Positions 53,383 to 62,952 of a stretch of DNA of 64,000 nt are shown in pieces. Position numbers and translations under genes: made by a program. The notes below the pieces were generated by a model. That model saw nothing but the letters and a program-made list of their open reading frames with translations. It was not told the origin of the DNA and ran no database searches. This stretch comes from Pseudomonas cremoricolorata (GTDB taxonomy: Bacteria > Pseudomonadota > Gammaproteobacteria > Pseudomonadales > Pseudomonadaceae), in assembly GCF_000759535.1 (NCBI RefSeq), contig NZ_CP009455.1, positions 4,154,001 through 4,218,000 on the forward strand, given 5' to 3'. Each line of letters opens with the position of its first letter. Position 1 is the first letter of the stretch.

Positions 53383-55448
53383 GCGACAACCCCCTGCATC
53401 AACTGGCAGCACGGGTCGGCATCGCCCGAGACTGGACCGATGCCAACAATCGCCCACAGCAGGTCAGCGACGAGGTACTGCGCGGCGTACTGGGCGCCCT
53501 TGGTCATCCCGCTGCTGACGCCGGCGATGTGAGCGCCAGCCTGGCCGAGCTGGAACAGGCGCAAGACCTTCACGCACTGCCCAAACTGCTGACCTGCGAC
53601 CTGGGTCAAGGGCTGTCCCTGCAACCGTGGTTCACCCCCGGCAGCAGCGTGCGCTGCACCGACGAAACGGACATCAGCCGCGAGCTGACTCTGGGCCTGC
53701 AGGCCGAACTGCCTGCCGATCTGCCCATCGGCTATCACCAGATCGAGGTCGATGGGCGCAGCCTGACGGTGGCGATTGCACCGGCGCGCTGCCACAGCCT
53801 GGACGATGCAGTCGGTGAGCCCCCGGCACGCTGCTGGGGTCTGGCGGCACAGTTATACAGCCTGCGCCGGCCTGGCGACGGCGGCTATGGCGACCTGCTG
53901 GCCCTTGAGCACCTGGCGCGCAGCGCGGCCGAGCGCGGTGCCGACGCTATCGCCATCAGCCCGATCCATGCACTTTCGCAGTACGAGCAACAGCACTACA
54001 GCCCTTACTCGCCGTCCAGTCGTCTGCTCCTCAACAGCCTTTACGCAAGCCCTGCCGCGTTGCTCGGCGAGCGTGAAGTCCGCGCGGCGATCGAGGCTGA
54101 AGGACTGGGGCAGATTCTCGAAGACCTCGAAGCGCAGCCCTTGGTCGACTGGCCGCGCGCGGCCGAGGTGCGTGAGCGCTTGTTGCAGGCCCTGTACAAG
54201 GACTTCAGCCAGGGTCAACACCCGCTGCGCGCCGACTTCGAGAGCTTTCGCGAATCAGGTGGCCAGGCGCTGGAGCACCATTGCCGCTTCGAGGTGCTGC
54301 AAGGCGAGGCGGTCGACCAAGGCCTGGGGGCCGACTGGCGGCGCTGGCCCAAGGCTTGGCAAGACCCCTACCACGCCGAGGTCGAGGCCTTCGCCAGCAC
54401 CTACCCTGCGCGCATCGAATACCGCGTGTTCTGTCAGTGGCTGACCGATCGCAGCCTGCAGCGGGCACAGCAGGCGGCCCGCAGCAATGGCATGCAGGTC
54501 GGCCTGATCGCCGACCTGGCAGTGGGCGCCGATGGCGCCGGCAGTCAGGCCTGGAGCCGGCAGGATGAATTGCTGGCCAACCTCACCGTCGGCGCTCCGC
54601 CAGACATCATCAACCGCGCTGGACAAGACTGGGGGATCTGCGGCTTCTCGCCCGAAGGACTCAAGCGCAACGGCTTCCGCGCCTTCATCGAAATGCTGCG
54701 GGCTAACCTGGCGCATGCCGGCGGCCTGCGCATCGACCATGTCATGGGCTTGCGCCGGCTGTGGCTGATCCCCAAGGGTGCCTCACCCAAAGAAGGTGCC
54801 TACGTACACTACCCGTTCGACGACATGCTGCGCCTGCTGGCCCTGGAGTCGGTGCGTCATCAGGCGGTGATGCTCGGTGAAGACCTGGGCACCGTGCCCG
54901 AAGGCCTGCGCGAACAGCTGGCCGACAAGGCCGTGCTGGGTATGCGCGTGCTGGCCTTCGAGCAACAGGGCCCGGGCAATTTCACCCCGCAGATGCAGTG
55001 GCCAGACAATGCCCTGGCCACCACCGGCACCCACGACCTGGCGCCACTGGCAGGCTGGTTGCAAGCCCACGACATCGACTGGCAGAAGCGCCTGGAGCTG
55101 ATCGACGACGAAGCCGAACGGTCCTGGCGTGAGGACCGTGCCAAGGAAACGGCAGGCCTGCGCGCACTGCTGGAACAAGCCAGTGGCCCGCTGGACGACG
55201 ACGAAGCGGTGATCGACGCGGCCATCGCCTGGCTCGGCAAGACCCGCGCGCCACTGGTGCTGATTCCCCTGGAAGATCTGCTCGGTAACGTCGAGCAACC
55301 GAACATGCCCGGCACCACCGACGGACACCCTAACTGGCAGCGGCGCCTGGCGCCGCCGGCCGCCAAGCTGCTTGACGAAATCGACGCCGCCAGGCGTCTG
55401 GAACTGCTGGCGCAAGCCCGCGAATACGCGTGGGAGCGCGACCGATGA
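53379..55448 (+). CDS. malQ: 4-alpha-glucanotransferase MalQ
   Basis: A 689-residue GH77 amylomaltase, the long bacterial type with an extra N-terminal region of about 150 residues. Barrel motifs include CWGLAAQLYSLRRPGDGGYG, the nucleophile Asp in GLRIDHVMGLRRLW, the Glu in MLGEDLGTVPEGLRE, and the third Asp in ATTGTHDLAPLAGW. It transfers glucan segments between maltodextrins and so feeds both glycogen turnover and TreY. The ATG overlaps the treZ stop, and its own stop overlaps treY. Confidence 0.95.
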   Translation: MSDNPLHQLAARVGIARDWTDANNRPQQVSDEVLRGVLGALGHPAADAGDVSASLAELEQAQDLHALPKLLTCDLGQGLSLQPWFTPGSSVRCTDETDISRELTLGLQAELPADLPIGYHQIEVDGRSLTVAIAPARCHSLDDAVGEPPARCWGLAAQLYSLRRPGDGGYGDLLALEHLARSAAERGADAIAISPIHALSQYEQQHYSPYSPSSRLLLNSLYASPAALLGEREVRAAIEAEGLGQILEDLEAQPLVDWPRAAEVRERLLQALYKDFSQGQHPLRADFESFRESGGQALEHHCRFEVLQGEAVDQGLGADWRRWPKAWQDPYHAEVEAFASTYPARIEYRVFCQWLTDRSLQRAQQAARSNGMQVGLIADLAVGADGAGSQAWSRQDELLANLTVGAPPDIINRAGQDWGICGFSPEGLKRNGFRAFIEMLRANLAHAGGLRIDHVMGLRRLWLIPKGASPKEGAYVHYPFDDMLRLLALESVRHQAVMLGEDLGTVPEGLREQLADKAVLGMRVLAFEQQGPGNFTPQMQWPDNALATTGTHDLAPLAGWLQAHDIDWQKRLELIDDEAERSWREDRAKETAGLRALLEQASGPLDDDEAVIDAAIAWLGKTRAPLVLIPLEDLLGNVEQPNMPGTTDGHPNWQRRLAPPAAKLLDEIDAARRLELLAQAREYAWERDR

Positions 55449-58222
55449 AGCCATTGACTGCAACCGTACGCCTGCAATTTCACAGTGACTTCACCCTCGA
55501 CGATGCCGTGCCCCTGGTGCCCTACTTCGCCCAGCTGGGCATCAGCCACCTGTACGCCTCACCCATCCTCAAGGCCCGTGCCGGCTCGCGGCATGGGTAC
55601 GACGTGGTCGATCCGACCCAGGTCAACCCCGAGCTGGGCGGCGAGGCGGCTCTGGAACGGCTGATCGCCGCGCTGCGTCAACATGGCATGGGCTTGATTC
55701 TCGACACCGTATCCAACCACATGGCCGTGGGCGGTGCGGACAATCCCTGGTGGCAGAGCCTGCTGGCCTGGGGGCGGCGCAGCCCGTACGCCGAGTTCTT
55801 CGACATTCAGTGGCACTCCAGCGACCCGCTGCTGGCGGGTCAGTTGCTGCTGCCGTTCCTGGGCAACGACTACGGCGTGGCGCTGAAAAACGGGGAGCTG
55901 CCGCTGACCTTCGACGGCGAGCATGGTCGTCTGGAAGTGGCCCACCATGAGCACCGCTTCCCGATTTGTCCTCTCGACTACGCCGAAGTGCTGCAAGGCA
56001 GCGACAGCCCCGAGTTGCAGGCATTGGCTACCCGTTTCGCGGCTTTGCGCGACGCCGCCGTGCCCTTGGCCGCAGCCCAGGCGCTGCAAGGCGAGCTGGC
56101 ACAGCTGCATGCCGACGGCGTGAGCCTGGAGGCACAACTGCGTGCCTTCGATGCCCGCAGCGAAGCCGGTCTCAAGCGCCTGCATGCGCTGCTCGAACGC
56201 CAGGCCTATCGCCTGGCCAGCTGGCGCACGGCGGCAGACGACATCAACTGGCGGCGCTTCTTCGACATCAACGAACTGGGCGGTCTGCGCGTCGAGCGCG
56301 CGGCCGTGTTCGAAGCCACCCACGCCAAGCTGTTCGAGCTGATCGAGCGCGGCTTGGTCGATGGCCTGCGCATCGACCACATCGACGGCCTGGCCGACCC
56401 GCGCGGCTACTGCCGAAAACTGCGCCGCCGCGTCGATGGCCTGCTGGCAGCACGTCCGTTGGAAACAGCAGTCGAGCATTTCCCGATTTATGTCGAGAAG
56501 ATTCTTGGCACCGGCGAACACCTGCACCGTGACTGGATGACCGACGGCACCACCGGTTACGAATTCATGAACCAGGTGTCGCTGGTGCTGCATGACCCGG
56601 CGGGCGAAGCGCCATTGACCGAGCTGTGGCAGCGCCTGAGCGAGCGACCACCGTTCGCCGAAGAAGTGCGTCAGGCCCGCGCACTGGTGCTCAATGCCAG
56701 CCTTGCCGGCGATTTCGAGTCGGTGGCCCAGGCCCTGCTGCACGTGGCGCGCAACGACCTGATGACCCGCGACATCACCCTCGGCGCCCTGCGCCGTGGC
56801 CTGCAGGCGCTGGTCGAGCACTATTCTGTGTACCGCACTTACATCAACGCCCTGGGCCGTCCAGCCGAGGATGAGACGTTCTTCCAGCAGGCCCTGAGCG
56901 ATGCACGCCAGTCATTGCCCGAGGCCGACTGGCCGGTGCTCGAACAACTGCAAGTGTGGCTGGGTGGGCAGCGCTGGCGCAGCCTGCCGCCGGGCAAGGC
57001 ACGCAAGCAATTGCGCCATGCCTGCGTGCGCTTCCAGCAACTGACTGCCCCCAGCGCGGCCAAGGCGGTGGAAGACACCGCTTTCTACCGCTCGGCGCGG
57101 CTGCTGTCGCGCAACGATGTGGGCTTCGAGGCCGAACGTTTCAGCGCGCCGCTGGAAGAGTTCCATGTCGAGGCGCAGCGCCGCCTCGGCGCCTTCCCTG
57201 ACAACCTGCTGGCCACCGCCACCCACGACCACAAGCGGGGTGAAGACACCCGTGCGCGCCTGGCGGTGCTTAGCGAGCGGGGTCCGTGGCTGGCCGAGCG
57301 CATCGAGCACTGGCGCGCGCTGGCAGCATCCCTGCGCAAGGACGACGCAGACGGCCCGGCGCCAAGCCCGGCCGATGAGATGATGCTGTTGCAGACGCTG
57401 CTCGGCAGTTGGCCACTGGACCTTGACCTGAACGACACGGGTGCGGTGAAGACCTACATCGAGCGCGTGCAGCAATGGCAGCAGAAAGCCTTGCGCGAAG
57501 CCAAGCTGCGCAGCAGCTGGAATGCGCCCAACGAGGCCTACGAGCAGGCGTGCGCCGCCTATACCGAAGGCTTGCTCAGCGCCAGTGTGCATACCGAGTT
57601 GCGTGAATCGGTGCAACAGGCCGCCAACGCCATTGCCTGCCCCGGAGCGCTCACTGGCCTGGCCCAGTGCCTGTTGCGCATGACCGTACCAGGTGTGCCG
57701 GACCTGTACCAAGGCAACGAATACTGGGACTTGTCCCTGGTCGATCCGGACAACCGCCGGCCAGTCGACTACCCGGCGCGCCGACGCAGCCTGGATGACA
57801 GCACGGCCCTTGGCGATCTGCTCAGCCATTGGCGCGACGGACGCATCAAGCAGACGCTGATCGCGCGCGTGCTCGATTGCCGTCGCGCGCACCCCGAACT
57901 GTTCCGCCGCGGCGAGTACCAGCCGCTGACGGTCCAGGGCCGGCACGCCGACAAGGTCATGGCCTTCGCCCGCGTGGGTGATGGCGAGCGCGCCATCGTG
58001 ATCCTGCCGCGCCTGGCCGCCAGCCTGCTCGGTGAAGACGCGCTGACTCCGTTGATCCCGGCACAGAGGTGGGACGACACACGGGTCGTGCTGCCGTTCG
58101 ACTACTCCCCTGCCAACTGGTCGGGACTTTTCGGCAACGCCGCTGTCAGCCCTACTAAGGAGCTGAAGTTGAGCGCCGCGTTAGCCGAGTTTCCGGTCAA
58201 CCTGTTCATCGAACATGACTAA
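55445..58222 (+). CDS. treY: Malto-oligosyltrehalose synthase TreY
   Basis: A 925-residue GH13 enzyme that turns the reducing-end alpha-1,4 bond of a maltodextrin into an alpha,alpha-1,1 bond. Conserved blocks: LYASPILKARAGSRHGYDVV, LDTVSNHMAVGGADNPWW, the nucleophile in GLRIDHIDGLADPRGYC, Glu in IYVEKILGTGEHL, and TATHDHKRGEDTRARLAVLS. A late block, TVPGVPDLYQGNEYWDLSLV, is also diagnostic. The length is normal. It acts just before TreZ. Confidence 0.95.
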   Translation: MKPLTATVRLQFHSDFTLDDAVPLVPYFAQLGISHLYASPILKARAGSRHGYDVVDPTQVNPELGGEAALERLIAALRQHGMGLILDTVSNHMAVGGADNPWWQSLLAWGRRSPYAEFFDIQWHSSDPLLAGQLLLPFLGNDYGVALKNGELPLTFDGEHGRLEVAHHEHRFPICPLDYAEVLQGSDSPELQALATRFAALRDAAVPLAAAQALQGELAQLHADGVSLEAQLRAFDARSEAGLKRLHALLERQAYRLASWRTAADDINWRRFFDINELGGLRVERAAVFEATHAKLFELIERGLVDGLRIDHIDGLADPRGYCRKLRRRVDGLLAARPLETAVEHFPIYVEKILGTGEHLHRDWMTDGTTGYEFMNQVSLVLHDPAGEAPLTELWQRLSERPPFAEEVRQARALVLNASLAGDFESVAQALLHVARNDLMTRDITLGALRRGLQALVEHYSVYRTYINALGRPAEDETFFQQALSDARQSLPEADWPVLEQLQVWLGGQRWRSLPPGKARKQLRHACVRFQQLTAPSAAKAVEDTAFYRSARLLSRNDVGFEAERFSAPLEEFHVEAQRRLGAFPDNLLATATHDHKRGEDTRARLAVLSERGPWLAERIEHWRALAASLRKDDADGPAPSPADEMMLLQTLLGSWPLDLDLNDTGAVKTYIERVQQWQQKALREAKLRSSWNAPNEAYEQACAAYTEGLLSASVHTELRESVQQAANAIACPGALTGLAQCLLRMTVPGVPDLYQGNEYWDLSLVDPDNRRPVDYPARRRSLDDSTALGDLLSHWRDGRIKQTLIARVLDCRRAHPELFRRGEYQPLTVQGRHADKVMAFARVGDGERAIVILPRLAASLLGEDALTPLIPAQRWDDTRVVLPFDYSPANWSGLFGNAAVSPTKELKLSAALAEFPVNLFIEHD

Positions 58223-58242
58223 GCGCATCCAGGAGCATAACC

Positions 58243-58578
58243 ATGAGTGTCGAAGATAAGCGTATCCGCGAGTTCGCCTACCAGATCTGGGAATCGGAAG
58301 GTAAGCCGGAAGGTCAGGAAGAACGCCACTGGGGCATGGCCCGAAAGCTGGCTGAAGCCGAATCGCTGGCGCCCAAGGCAGCGCCGCGCAAACGGGCTGC
58401 GGCCAAAGGCAAGACCGCCGCCGACGTCAGCGAAGATCCGAAGCAAAAAGCCGCACCAGCCAAGCGCGCCTCGGTGGCTAAAAGCGCCGCCCTGCCGGGC
58501 GCCGAGCCCTCGCCACGCGGCAAGACCACTACCGCGAAGAAGCCGCGCACTGCGGCCAAGAAAGCGACTGACGGATAA
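58243..58578 (+). CDS. DUF2934 protein with basic Lys/Ala-rich tail
   Basis: A 111-residue protein. The first 37 residues, IREFAYQIWESEGKPEGQEE followed by RHWGMA, are the DUF2934 domain. The rest is a low-complexity Lys/Ala/Pro tail (AAKGKTAAD, AKKATDG) like histone H1 or AlgP tails, so DNA or RNA binding is possible. It lies 20 bases after treY with CAGGAG before the ATG. DUF2934 genes often sit in glycogen/trehalose clusters of Pseudomonas. Its role there is unknown. Confidence 0.88.
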   Translation: MSVEDKRIREFAYQIWESEGKPEGQEERHWGMARKLAEAESLAPKAAPRKRAAAKGKTAADVSEDPKQKAAPAKRASVAKSAALPGAEPSPRGKTTTAKKPRTAAKKATDG

Positions 58579-58740
58579 ACCCGCTCGTCCTGGCGCTGCC
58601 GTCCGGCAGCGCCGTTCATCCCGCTGTACCTGTACCGGCATTACCTGCTAATCGGTCCGCCCCTGACGGGGAGCGGACTGGTTGGCGTGGAGGCCAGAAA
58701 GGTTTCACCGTCCCCGATCATTTGGCCATCCGAGACTGCC

Positions 58741-60888
58741 ATGACCCAACGTAAACCGAAGAAAAACCGCTCTGTCGCCCCTTCGCGCATCCGTGAAGGC
58801 ATGCCCTTTCCCCTCGGCGCCACCTGGGATGGACTGGGCGTCAACTTCGCCCTGTTCTCGGCCAACGCCACCAAGGTCGAACTGTGCATCTTCGATTCCT
58901 CCGGCGAGAACGAGCTCGAGCGCATCGAGCTGCCCGAGTACACCGATGAGATCTACCACGGCTACCTGGCCGACGCGCATCCAGGCATGGTCTACGGCTA
59001 CCGTGTGTACGGCCCCTACGAGCCGGAAAATGGCCACCGCTTCAACCATAACAAGCTGCTGATCGACCCTTATGCCAAGCAACTGGTCGGTAAGCTGAAG
59101 TGGGACCCTGCGCTGTTCGGCTACGTGCTGGGCGAAGAGGACACCACCTTCGACGAGCGCGACAGCGCCCCCTTCGTGCCCAAAAGCAAGGTCATCGACC
59201 CCGCCTTCACCTGGGGCCGTGACCAGCGGGTGCAGGTGCCGTGGGAAAGCACGGTGTTCTATGAGGCCCATACCCGTGGCATCAGCATGCGCCACCCTTC
59301 TGTACCGGAAAACCTGCGCGGCACCTTCGCGGGTCTGGCTAACGATGATCTGCTCAAGCACATCAAGGACCTGGGCGTCTCGAGCATCGAGCTGCTGCCG
59401 ATTCACGGCTTCGTCAACGACCAGCATTTGCTCGACAAGGGCCTGAACAACTACTGGGGCTACAACACCATCGCCTTCTTCGCCCCGCACCCGGCGTACC
59501 TGGCCAGCGGCAAGATCGCCGAGTTCAAGGAGATGGTCGCGCACCTGCACAACAAGGGCCTGGAGCTGATCCTCGATGTGGTCTACAACCACACCGCCGA
59601 AGGCAACGAAAAAGGCCCGACACTGTCGATGCGCGGGATCGACAACGCCTCGTACTACCGCCTGATGCCCGACGACAAGCGCTACTACATCAACGACTCG
59701 GGCACCGGCAACACCCTCGACCTGAGCCACCCCTGCGTCCTCCAGCTGGTCACCGACTCGCTGCGCTACTGGGCCGGCGAGATGCATGTCGACGGCTTCC
59801 GCTTCGACCTGGCGACCATCCTCGGCCGCTACCACGACGGCTACAACGAGCGCCACAGCTTCCTCGTGGCTTGCCGCCAGGACCCGTTGCTGAGCCAGGT
59901 CAAACTCATCGCCGAACCTTGGGACTGCGGTCCGGGCGGCTATCAGGTGGGCAACTTCGCCCCCGGCTGGGCCGAGTGGAACGACAAGTTCCGCGATACC
60001 GTGCGCTCGTTCTGGAAAGGCGACGAAGGCCAGCTCGCCGACTTCGCCGCACGTATCACCGCCTCGGGCGACCTGTTCAACAACCGTGGCCGTCGCCCGT
60101 ACGCTTCGGTCAACTTCATCACCGCCCACGACGGCTTCACCCTGCGCGACCTGGTGTCGTACAACGAGAAGCACAACGAGGCCAACGAAGAGAACAACCA
60201 GGATGGCAGTAGCAACAACATGTCCTGGAACTGCGGCGAGGAAGGCCCGACCGAGAACCCGGAAATCAAAGAACTGCGCATGCGTCAGATGCGCAACTTC
60301 TTCGCCACGCTGTTGCTGTCGCAAGGCACGCCGATGATCGTCGCGGGTGACGAATTCAGCCGTACCCAGCACGGCAACAACAACGCCTACTGCCAGGACA
60401 GCGAAATCGGCTGGATCAACTGGGATCTGGACGAAGAAGGCCAGGACCTGCTGGCGTTCGTCAAGCGCCTGAACCGTGTACGCACCACCTATCCGGTGCT
60501 GCGCCGCTCGCGTTTCCTGGTGGGCGACTACAACGAGGCGCTTGGGGTCAAGGACGCCACCTGGCTGGCACCCGACGGCAACGAGATGAGCGTCGAGCAG
60601 TGGGAGGACGCCAACGGCCGTTGCCTGGGCCTGCTGATGGACGGCCGTGCACAGGTCAGCGGCATCGAACGTCCGGGCGCTGACGCCACGGTGTTGCTGA
60701 TCGTCAACGCGCATCACGACACCGTCAACTTCAAGTTGCCTGCCGTCCCACAAGGCGAGCACTGGACCTGCTTGATCGATACCGACCAGCCGAAGCTGCG
60801 CAAGGGCAAGCCGCTCCAGTTCGACATCGAGTTCGAAGTGAAGGGCCGCTCGCTGGTGCTGTTCGCCTTGCAGCACGAGGAGGACTGA
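58741..60888 (+). CDS. glgX: Glycogen debranching enzyme GlgX
   Basis: A 715-residue isoamylase-type GH13 enzyme that removes short alpha-1,6 branches from phosphorylase-limited glycogen. An N-terminal CBM48 domain (GMPFPLGATWDGLGVNFALF) is followed by YEAHTRGISMRHPSVPENLR, LDVVYNHTAEGNEKGP, the nucleophile in GFRFDLATILGR, Glu in LIAEPWDCGPGGYQ and Asp in TAHDGFTLRDLVSYNEKHN. The ATG at 58741 starts the basic leader MTQRKPKKNRS. The gap of 162 bases after the DUF2934 gene may hold a promoter. Confidence 0.95.
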   Translation: MTQRKPKKNRSVAPSRIREGMPFPLGATWDGLGVNFALFSANATKVELCIFDSSGENELERIELPEYTDEIYHGYLADAHPGMVYGYRVYGPYEPENGHRFNHNKLLIDPYAKQLVGKLKWDPALFGYVLGEEDTTFDERDSAPFVPKSKVIDPAFTWGRDQRVQVPWESTVFYEAHTRGISMRHPSVPENLRGTFAGLANDDLLKHIKDLGVSSIELLPIHGFVNDQHLLDKGLNNYWGYNTIAFFAPHPAYLASGKIAEFKEMVAHLHNKGLELILDVVYNHTAEGNEKGPTLSMRGIDNASYYRLMPDDKRYYINDSGTGNTLDLSHPCVLQLVTDSLRYWAGEMHVDGFRFDLATILGRYHDGYNERHSFLVACRQDPLLSQVKLIAEPWDCGPGGYQVGNFAPGWAEWNDKFRDTVRSFWKGDEGQLADFAARITASGDLFNNRGRRPYASVNFITAHDGFTLRDLVSYNEKHNEANEENNQDGSSNNMSWNCGEEGPTENPEIKELRMRQMRNFFATLLLSQGTPMIVAGDEFSRTQHGNNNAYCQDSEIGWINWDLDEEGQDLLAFVKRLNRVRTTYPVLRRSRFLVGDYNEALGVKDATWLAPDGNEMSVEQWEDANGRCLGLLMDGRAQVSGIERPGADATVLLIVNAHHDTVNFKLPAVPQGEHWTCLIDTDQPKLRKGKPLQFDIEFEVKGRSLVLFALQHEED

Positions 60889-60894
60889 AGCGCG

Positions 60895-60934
60895 CCGGGG
60901 CGGGCTGTGTCGTAGACGGTATCTGCCCGCCCCG
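60895..60934. terminator. GC-rich hairpin after glgX
   Basis: A 10-bp inverted repeat, CGGGGCGGGC and GCCCGCCCCG, starting a few bases after the glgX stop. No T-tract follows, so termination would be weak or Rho-dependent. Confidence 0.4.
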
Positions 60935-60955
60935 ACGGCAGTTTCAGGAAGACGC

Positions 60956-61633
60956 GTGAATCACGAAGCCGTCACAGGCTTCGCCCCTTGCGCCCAGGCC
61001 GACATCGTCTTTCTCCAGGAAGTACTCGGCAACCACGATCGCCACGCCGCCCGCCACCTTGGCTGGCCGGCCATCTCGCAATACGAATTTCTCGCTGACA
61101 GCATGTCGAGCGACTACGCCTACGGACGCAACGCCGTGTACCCGGCCGGTCACCATGGCAACGCGCTGCTGTCCAAATACCCGATTATCGAGCACCGCAA
61201 CTTCGACGTGTCGATCACCGGCCCCGAGCGTCTTGGCCTGCTGCACTGCGTGCTGGATGTACTCGGCCCGCAGCCGGTGCATGCCATCTGCGTGCACCTG
61301 TCGCTGCTGGAAGGCCACCGCCAGCAGCAGCTGCACCTGCTGCGCCGGCTGCTCGCCTCACTGCCCGCGGAGGCACCGGTGATCATCGCCGGTGATTTCA
61401 ACGACTGGCAACTGCGCGGCAACCGCACCCTGGCAGAAGAAGCCGAGCTGCACGAAGCCTTCGAACGCCACCACGGTCTGCTGGCGCGCACCTACCCCGC
61501 GCGCCTGCCGCTGCTGCGCCTGGACCGCATCTACCTGCGCAATGCACGGAGCCATGCACCGAAGATTCTGGGCCACAGGCCGTGGACGCATTTGTCCGGT
61601 CATCTGCCATTGACGGTTGAGGTGCAGTTCTAG
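60956..61633 (+). CDS. Endonuclease/exonuclease/phosphatase family protein, 5'-truncated
   Basis: A 225-residue frame from GTG matches the EEP superfamily from its first helix on: ADIVFLQEV with the metal-binding Glu, GNALLSKYPI, CVHLSLLEGHRQQQ, VIIAGDFNDW with the catalytic Asp-x-Asn, and a late LDRIYLRNARS. The final His motif reads HLSGHLPL instead of the usual S-D-H. Intact pseudomonad relatives have about 40-45 more residues at the start, including the Asn strand (N-T-H-K-G). Only 67 bases separate this frame from glgX, so the missing part is deleted, not in another frame. It is probably inactive. Confidence 0.7.
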   Translation: MNHEAVTGFAPCAQADIVFLQEVLGNHDRHAARHLGWPAISQYEFLADSMSSDYAYGRNAVYPAGHHGNALLSKYPIIEHRNFDVSITGPERLGLLHCVLDVLGPQPVHAICVHLSLLEGHRQQQLHLLRRLLASLPAEAPVIIAGDFNDWQLRGNRTLAEEAELHEAFERHHGLLARTYPARLPLLRLDRIYLRNARSHAPKILGHRPWTHLSGHLPLTVEVQF

Positions 61634-61938
61634 GTTCTGTACGAGTTTCGCAAGCTTTTCTGGCACCCACGGTGCGGTCTCGCTTGAACCAGCCTCTGTT
61701 CCAAGACTAGGAACACGTCCGCATACAACTGATAAATGTGTCAGTTTCTCCCGACACTATTTACTGCAATGCTGATGCCTGGAACATCCAGTGGCTGGGC
61801 TCGGCCACCTCTACGGTCCAGGGCCAACCGAGCTCCGCAAGCGGCTGTTAGTTTAGCCCCCAGTACTCTCACGAAGGCGTGGCGGATGTCGTAAGCCATC
61901 AACCAGTCGCAATCGCAGTCCCCTCGAGGCATCCAATA

Positions 61939-62325
61939 ATGCAGTACGTTTCTTACACACCCTACGGATTTGTTCGTGAGTTAACTGGAACTGTGGGCTT
62001 CAGTGGCAATTGCCATTTGAACGCTACAGCAATCTATTTCTTAGGGACCGGTCATCATCGACCGTATGACACCACCACCCTGCGATTTCTCTCACCCGAT
62101 AGTTCGAGCCCATTCAGTGAGGGAGGCCTGAACAGTTACGCGTATTGCGCAGGAGATCCCGTTAACTATAGCGATCCCTCGGGATACGCACGTCAACCGA
62201 TAGTCAGCCAGTTAGCTAAACGATCAGGAGTCGCTGACATAATCAATACGCGAGCAAAACGAGCCGCCCACCCAATTGTTACCAAGGATGTAGTACATCC
62301 GTTAAAATCTCTGGCCCTAGAGTAA
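61939..62325 (+). CDS. Rhs core C-terminal fragment
   Basis: A 128-residue frame in AT-richer DNA. It carries the Rhs-associated core end: VSYTPYGF, IYFLGTGHHRPYDTTTLRFL, then SPDSSSPFSEGGLNSYAYC and GDPVNYSDPSGY, after which Rhs proteins switch to a variable toxic tip. The normal YD-repeat body upstream is missing, so it is either a stand-alone short Rhs cassette or a remnant. GAGG precedes the ATG at 61939. The tip begins QPIVSQLAKRSGVADIINTR and ends at a TAA that is followed in the same frame by the next entry. Confidence 0.7.
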   Translation: MQYVSYTPYGFVRELTGTVGFSGNCHLNATAIYFLGTGHHRPYDTTTLRFLSPDSSSPFSEGGLNSYAYCAGDPVNYSDPSGYARQPIVSQLAKRSGVADIINTRAKRAAHPIVTKDVVHPLKSLALE

Positions 62326-62373
62326 AAGGTAAAAGCGACAAAGTCAAGTTCCGCCGAGAAACCACTAGGCCCC

Positions 62374-62667
62374 GTGCCTTTTCACTATGGCGCTAACCGA
62401 CCCGCAGGCCGATCAATAATAGAAGTAACAAACTCCCCAGAAGAAGCAGACTTGAAGCGCTTTATCTCGAGCACTCAAGAATCTAGAACCCAAAACAGGA
62501 TGCGCTATCGGGAATCTCAGCTAAAATTCCTTCTGAAACATTTACCAGACAACCATGCTTTAGCTTTGCAACTCACTCAAGAACGGTCTTCCACTATTAG
62601 AACGACAGGCCTCATCCCGGTTGTCACTGAGCAAGCCCCAAAACTTCCACCCCGCCCATTCGCATAG
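62374..62667 (+). CDS. Continuation of the Rhs tip after an in-frame stop
   Basis: A 97-residue frame from GTG. It is in exactly the same frame as the Rhs fragment, and the only stop between them is TAA at 62323-62325, so together they look like one tip domain broken by a nonsense change. The sequence is helical and charged (EEADLKRFISSTQESRTQN, ESQLKFLLKHLPDNHALALQ) with a Pro-rich end. I do not recognise a toxin family. It might alternatively be a separate small protein such as an immunity partner. Confidence 0.5.
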   Translation: MPFHYGANRPAGRSIIEVTNSPEEADLKRFISSTQESRTQNRMRYRESQLKFLLKHLPDNHALALQLTQERSSTIRTTGLIPVVTEQAPKLPPRPFA

Positions 62668-62952
62668 GACATCCACGTGGCACAATGAGTTTATGGCTTC
62701 ACGCCGACCCTCACAGACAACGGTGTAAGCTCATCCAGACTCCCGGTCACGTCTGCGTCGGTAATGACGCGACCACGCTCATCTGGCGCAGGTTGCGCAA
62801 CATCGCTGCACTGTGGGCCTCGGCGGCTAACGACCAAAACGTGAGATGCCTTTTTTTTCGATTCTGCACAGGCATCGGTTCAACAAGCCGACCACGTGAA
62901 GTCATGCTCGGTGAGAGAGCCTATAACCCGGCCTGCCCCGGAAAACCTGACG
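62668..62952. other. Intergenic, no gene seen
   Basis: 285 bases between the Rhs remnant and the end of pxpC. A T8 run near 62851-62858 could end plus-strand transcripts. A frame of 142 residues from 62685 overlaps pxpC on the other strand and has no recognisable features. Confidence 0.4.

Noticed and set aside
58705..60876. Open frame of 723 codons on the minus strand opposite glgX
   Set aside because: Long antisense frames are common in GC-rich genes. It has no protein motifs, and glgX is unmistakable.
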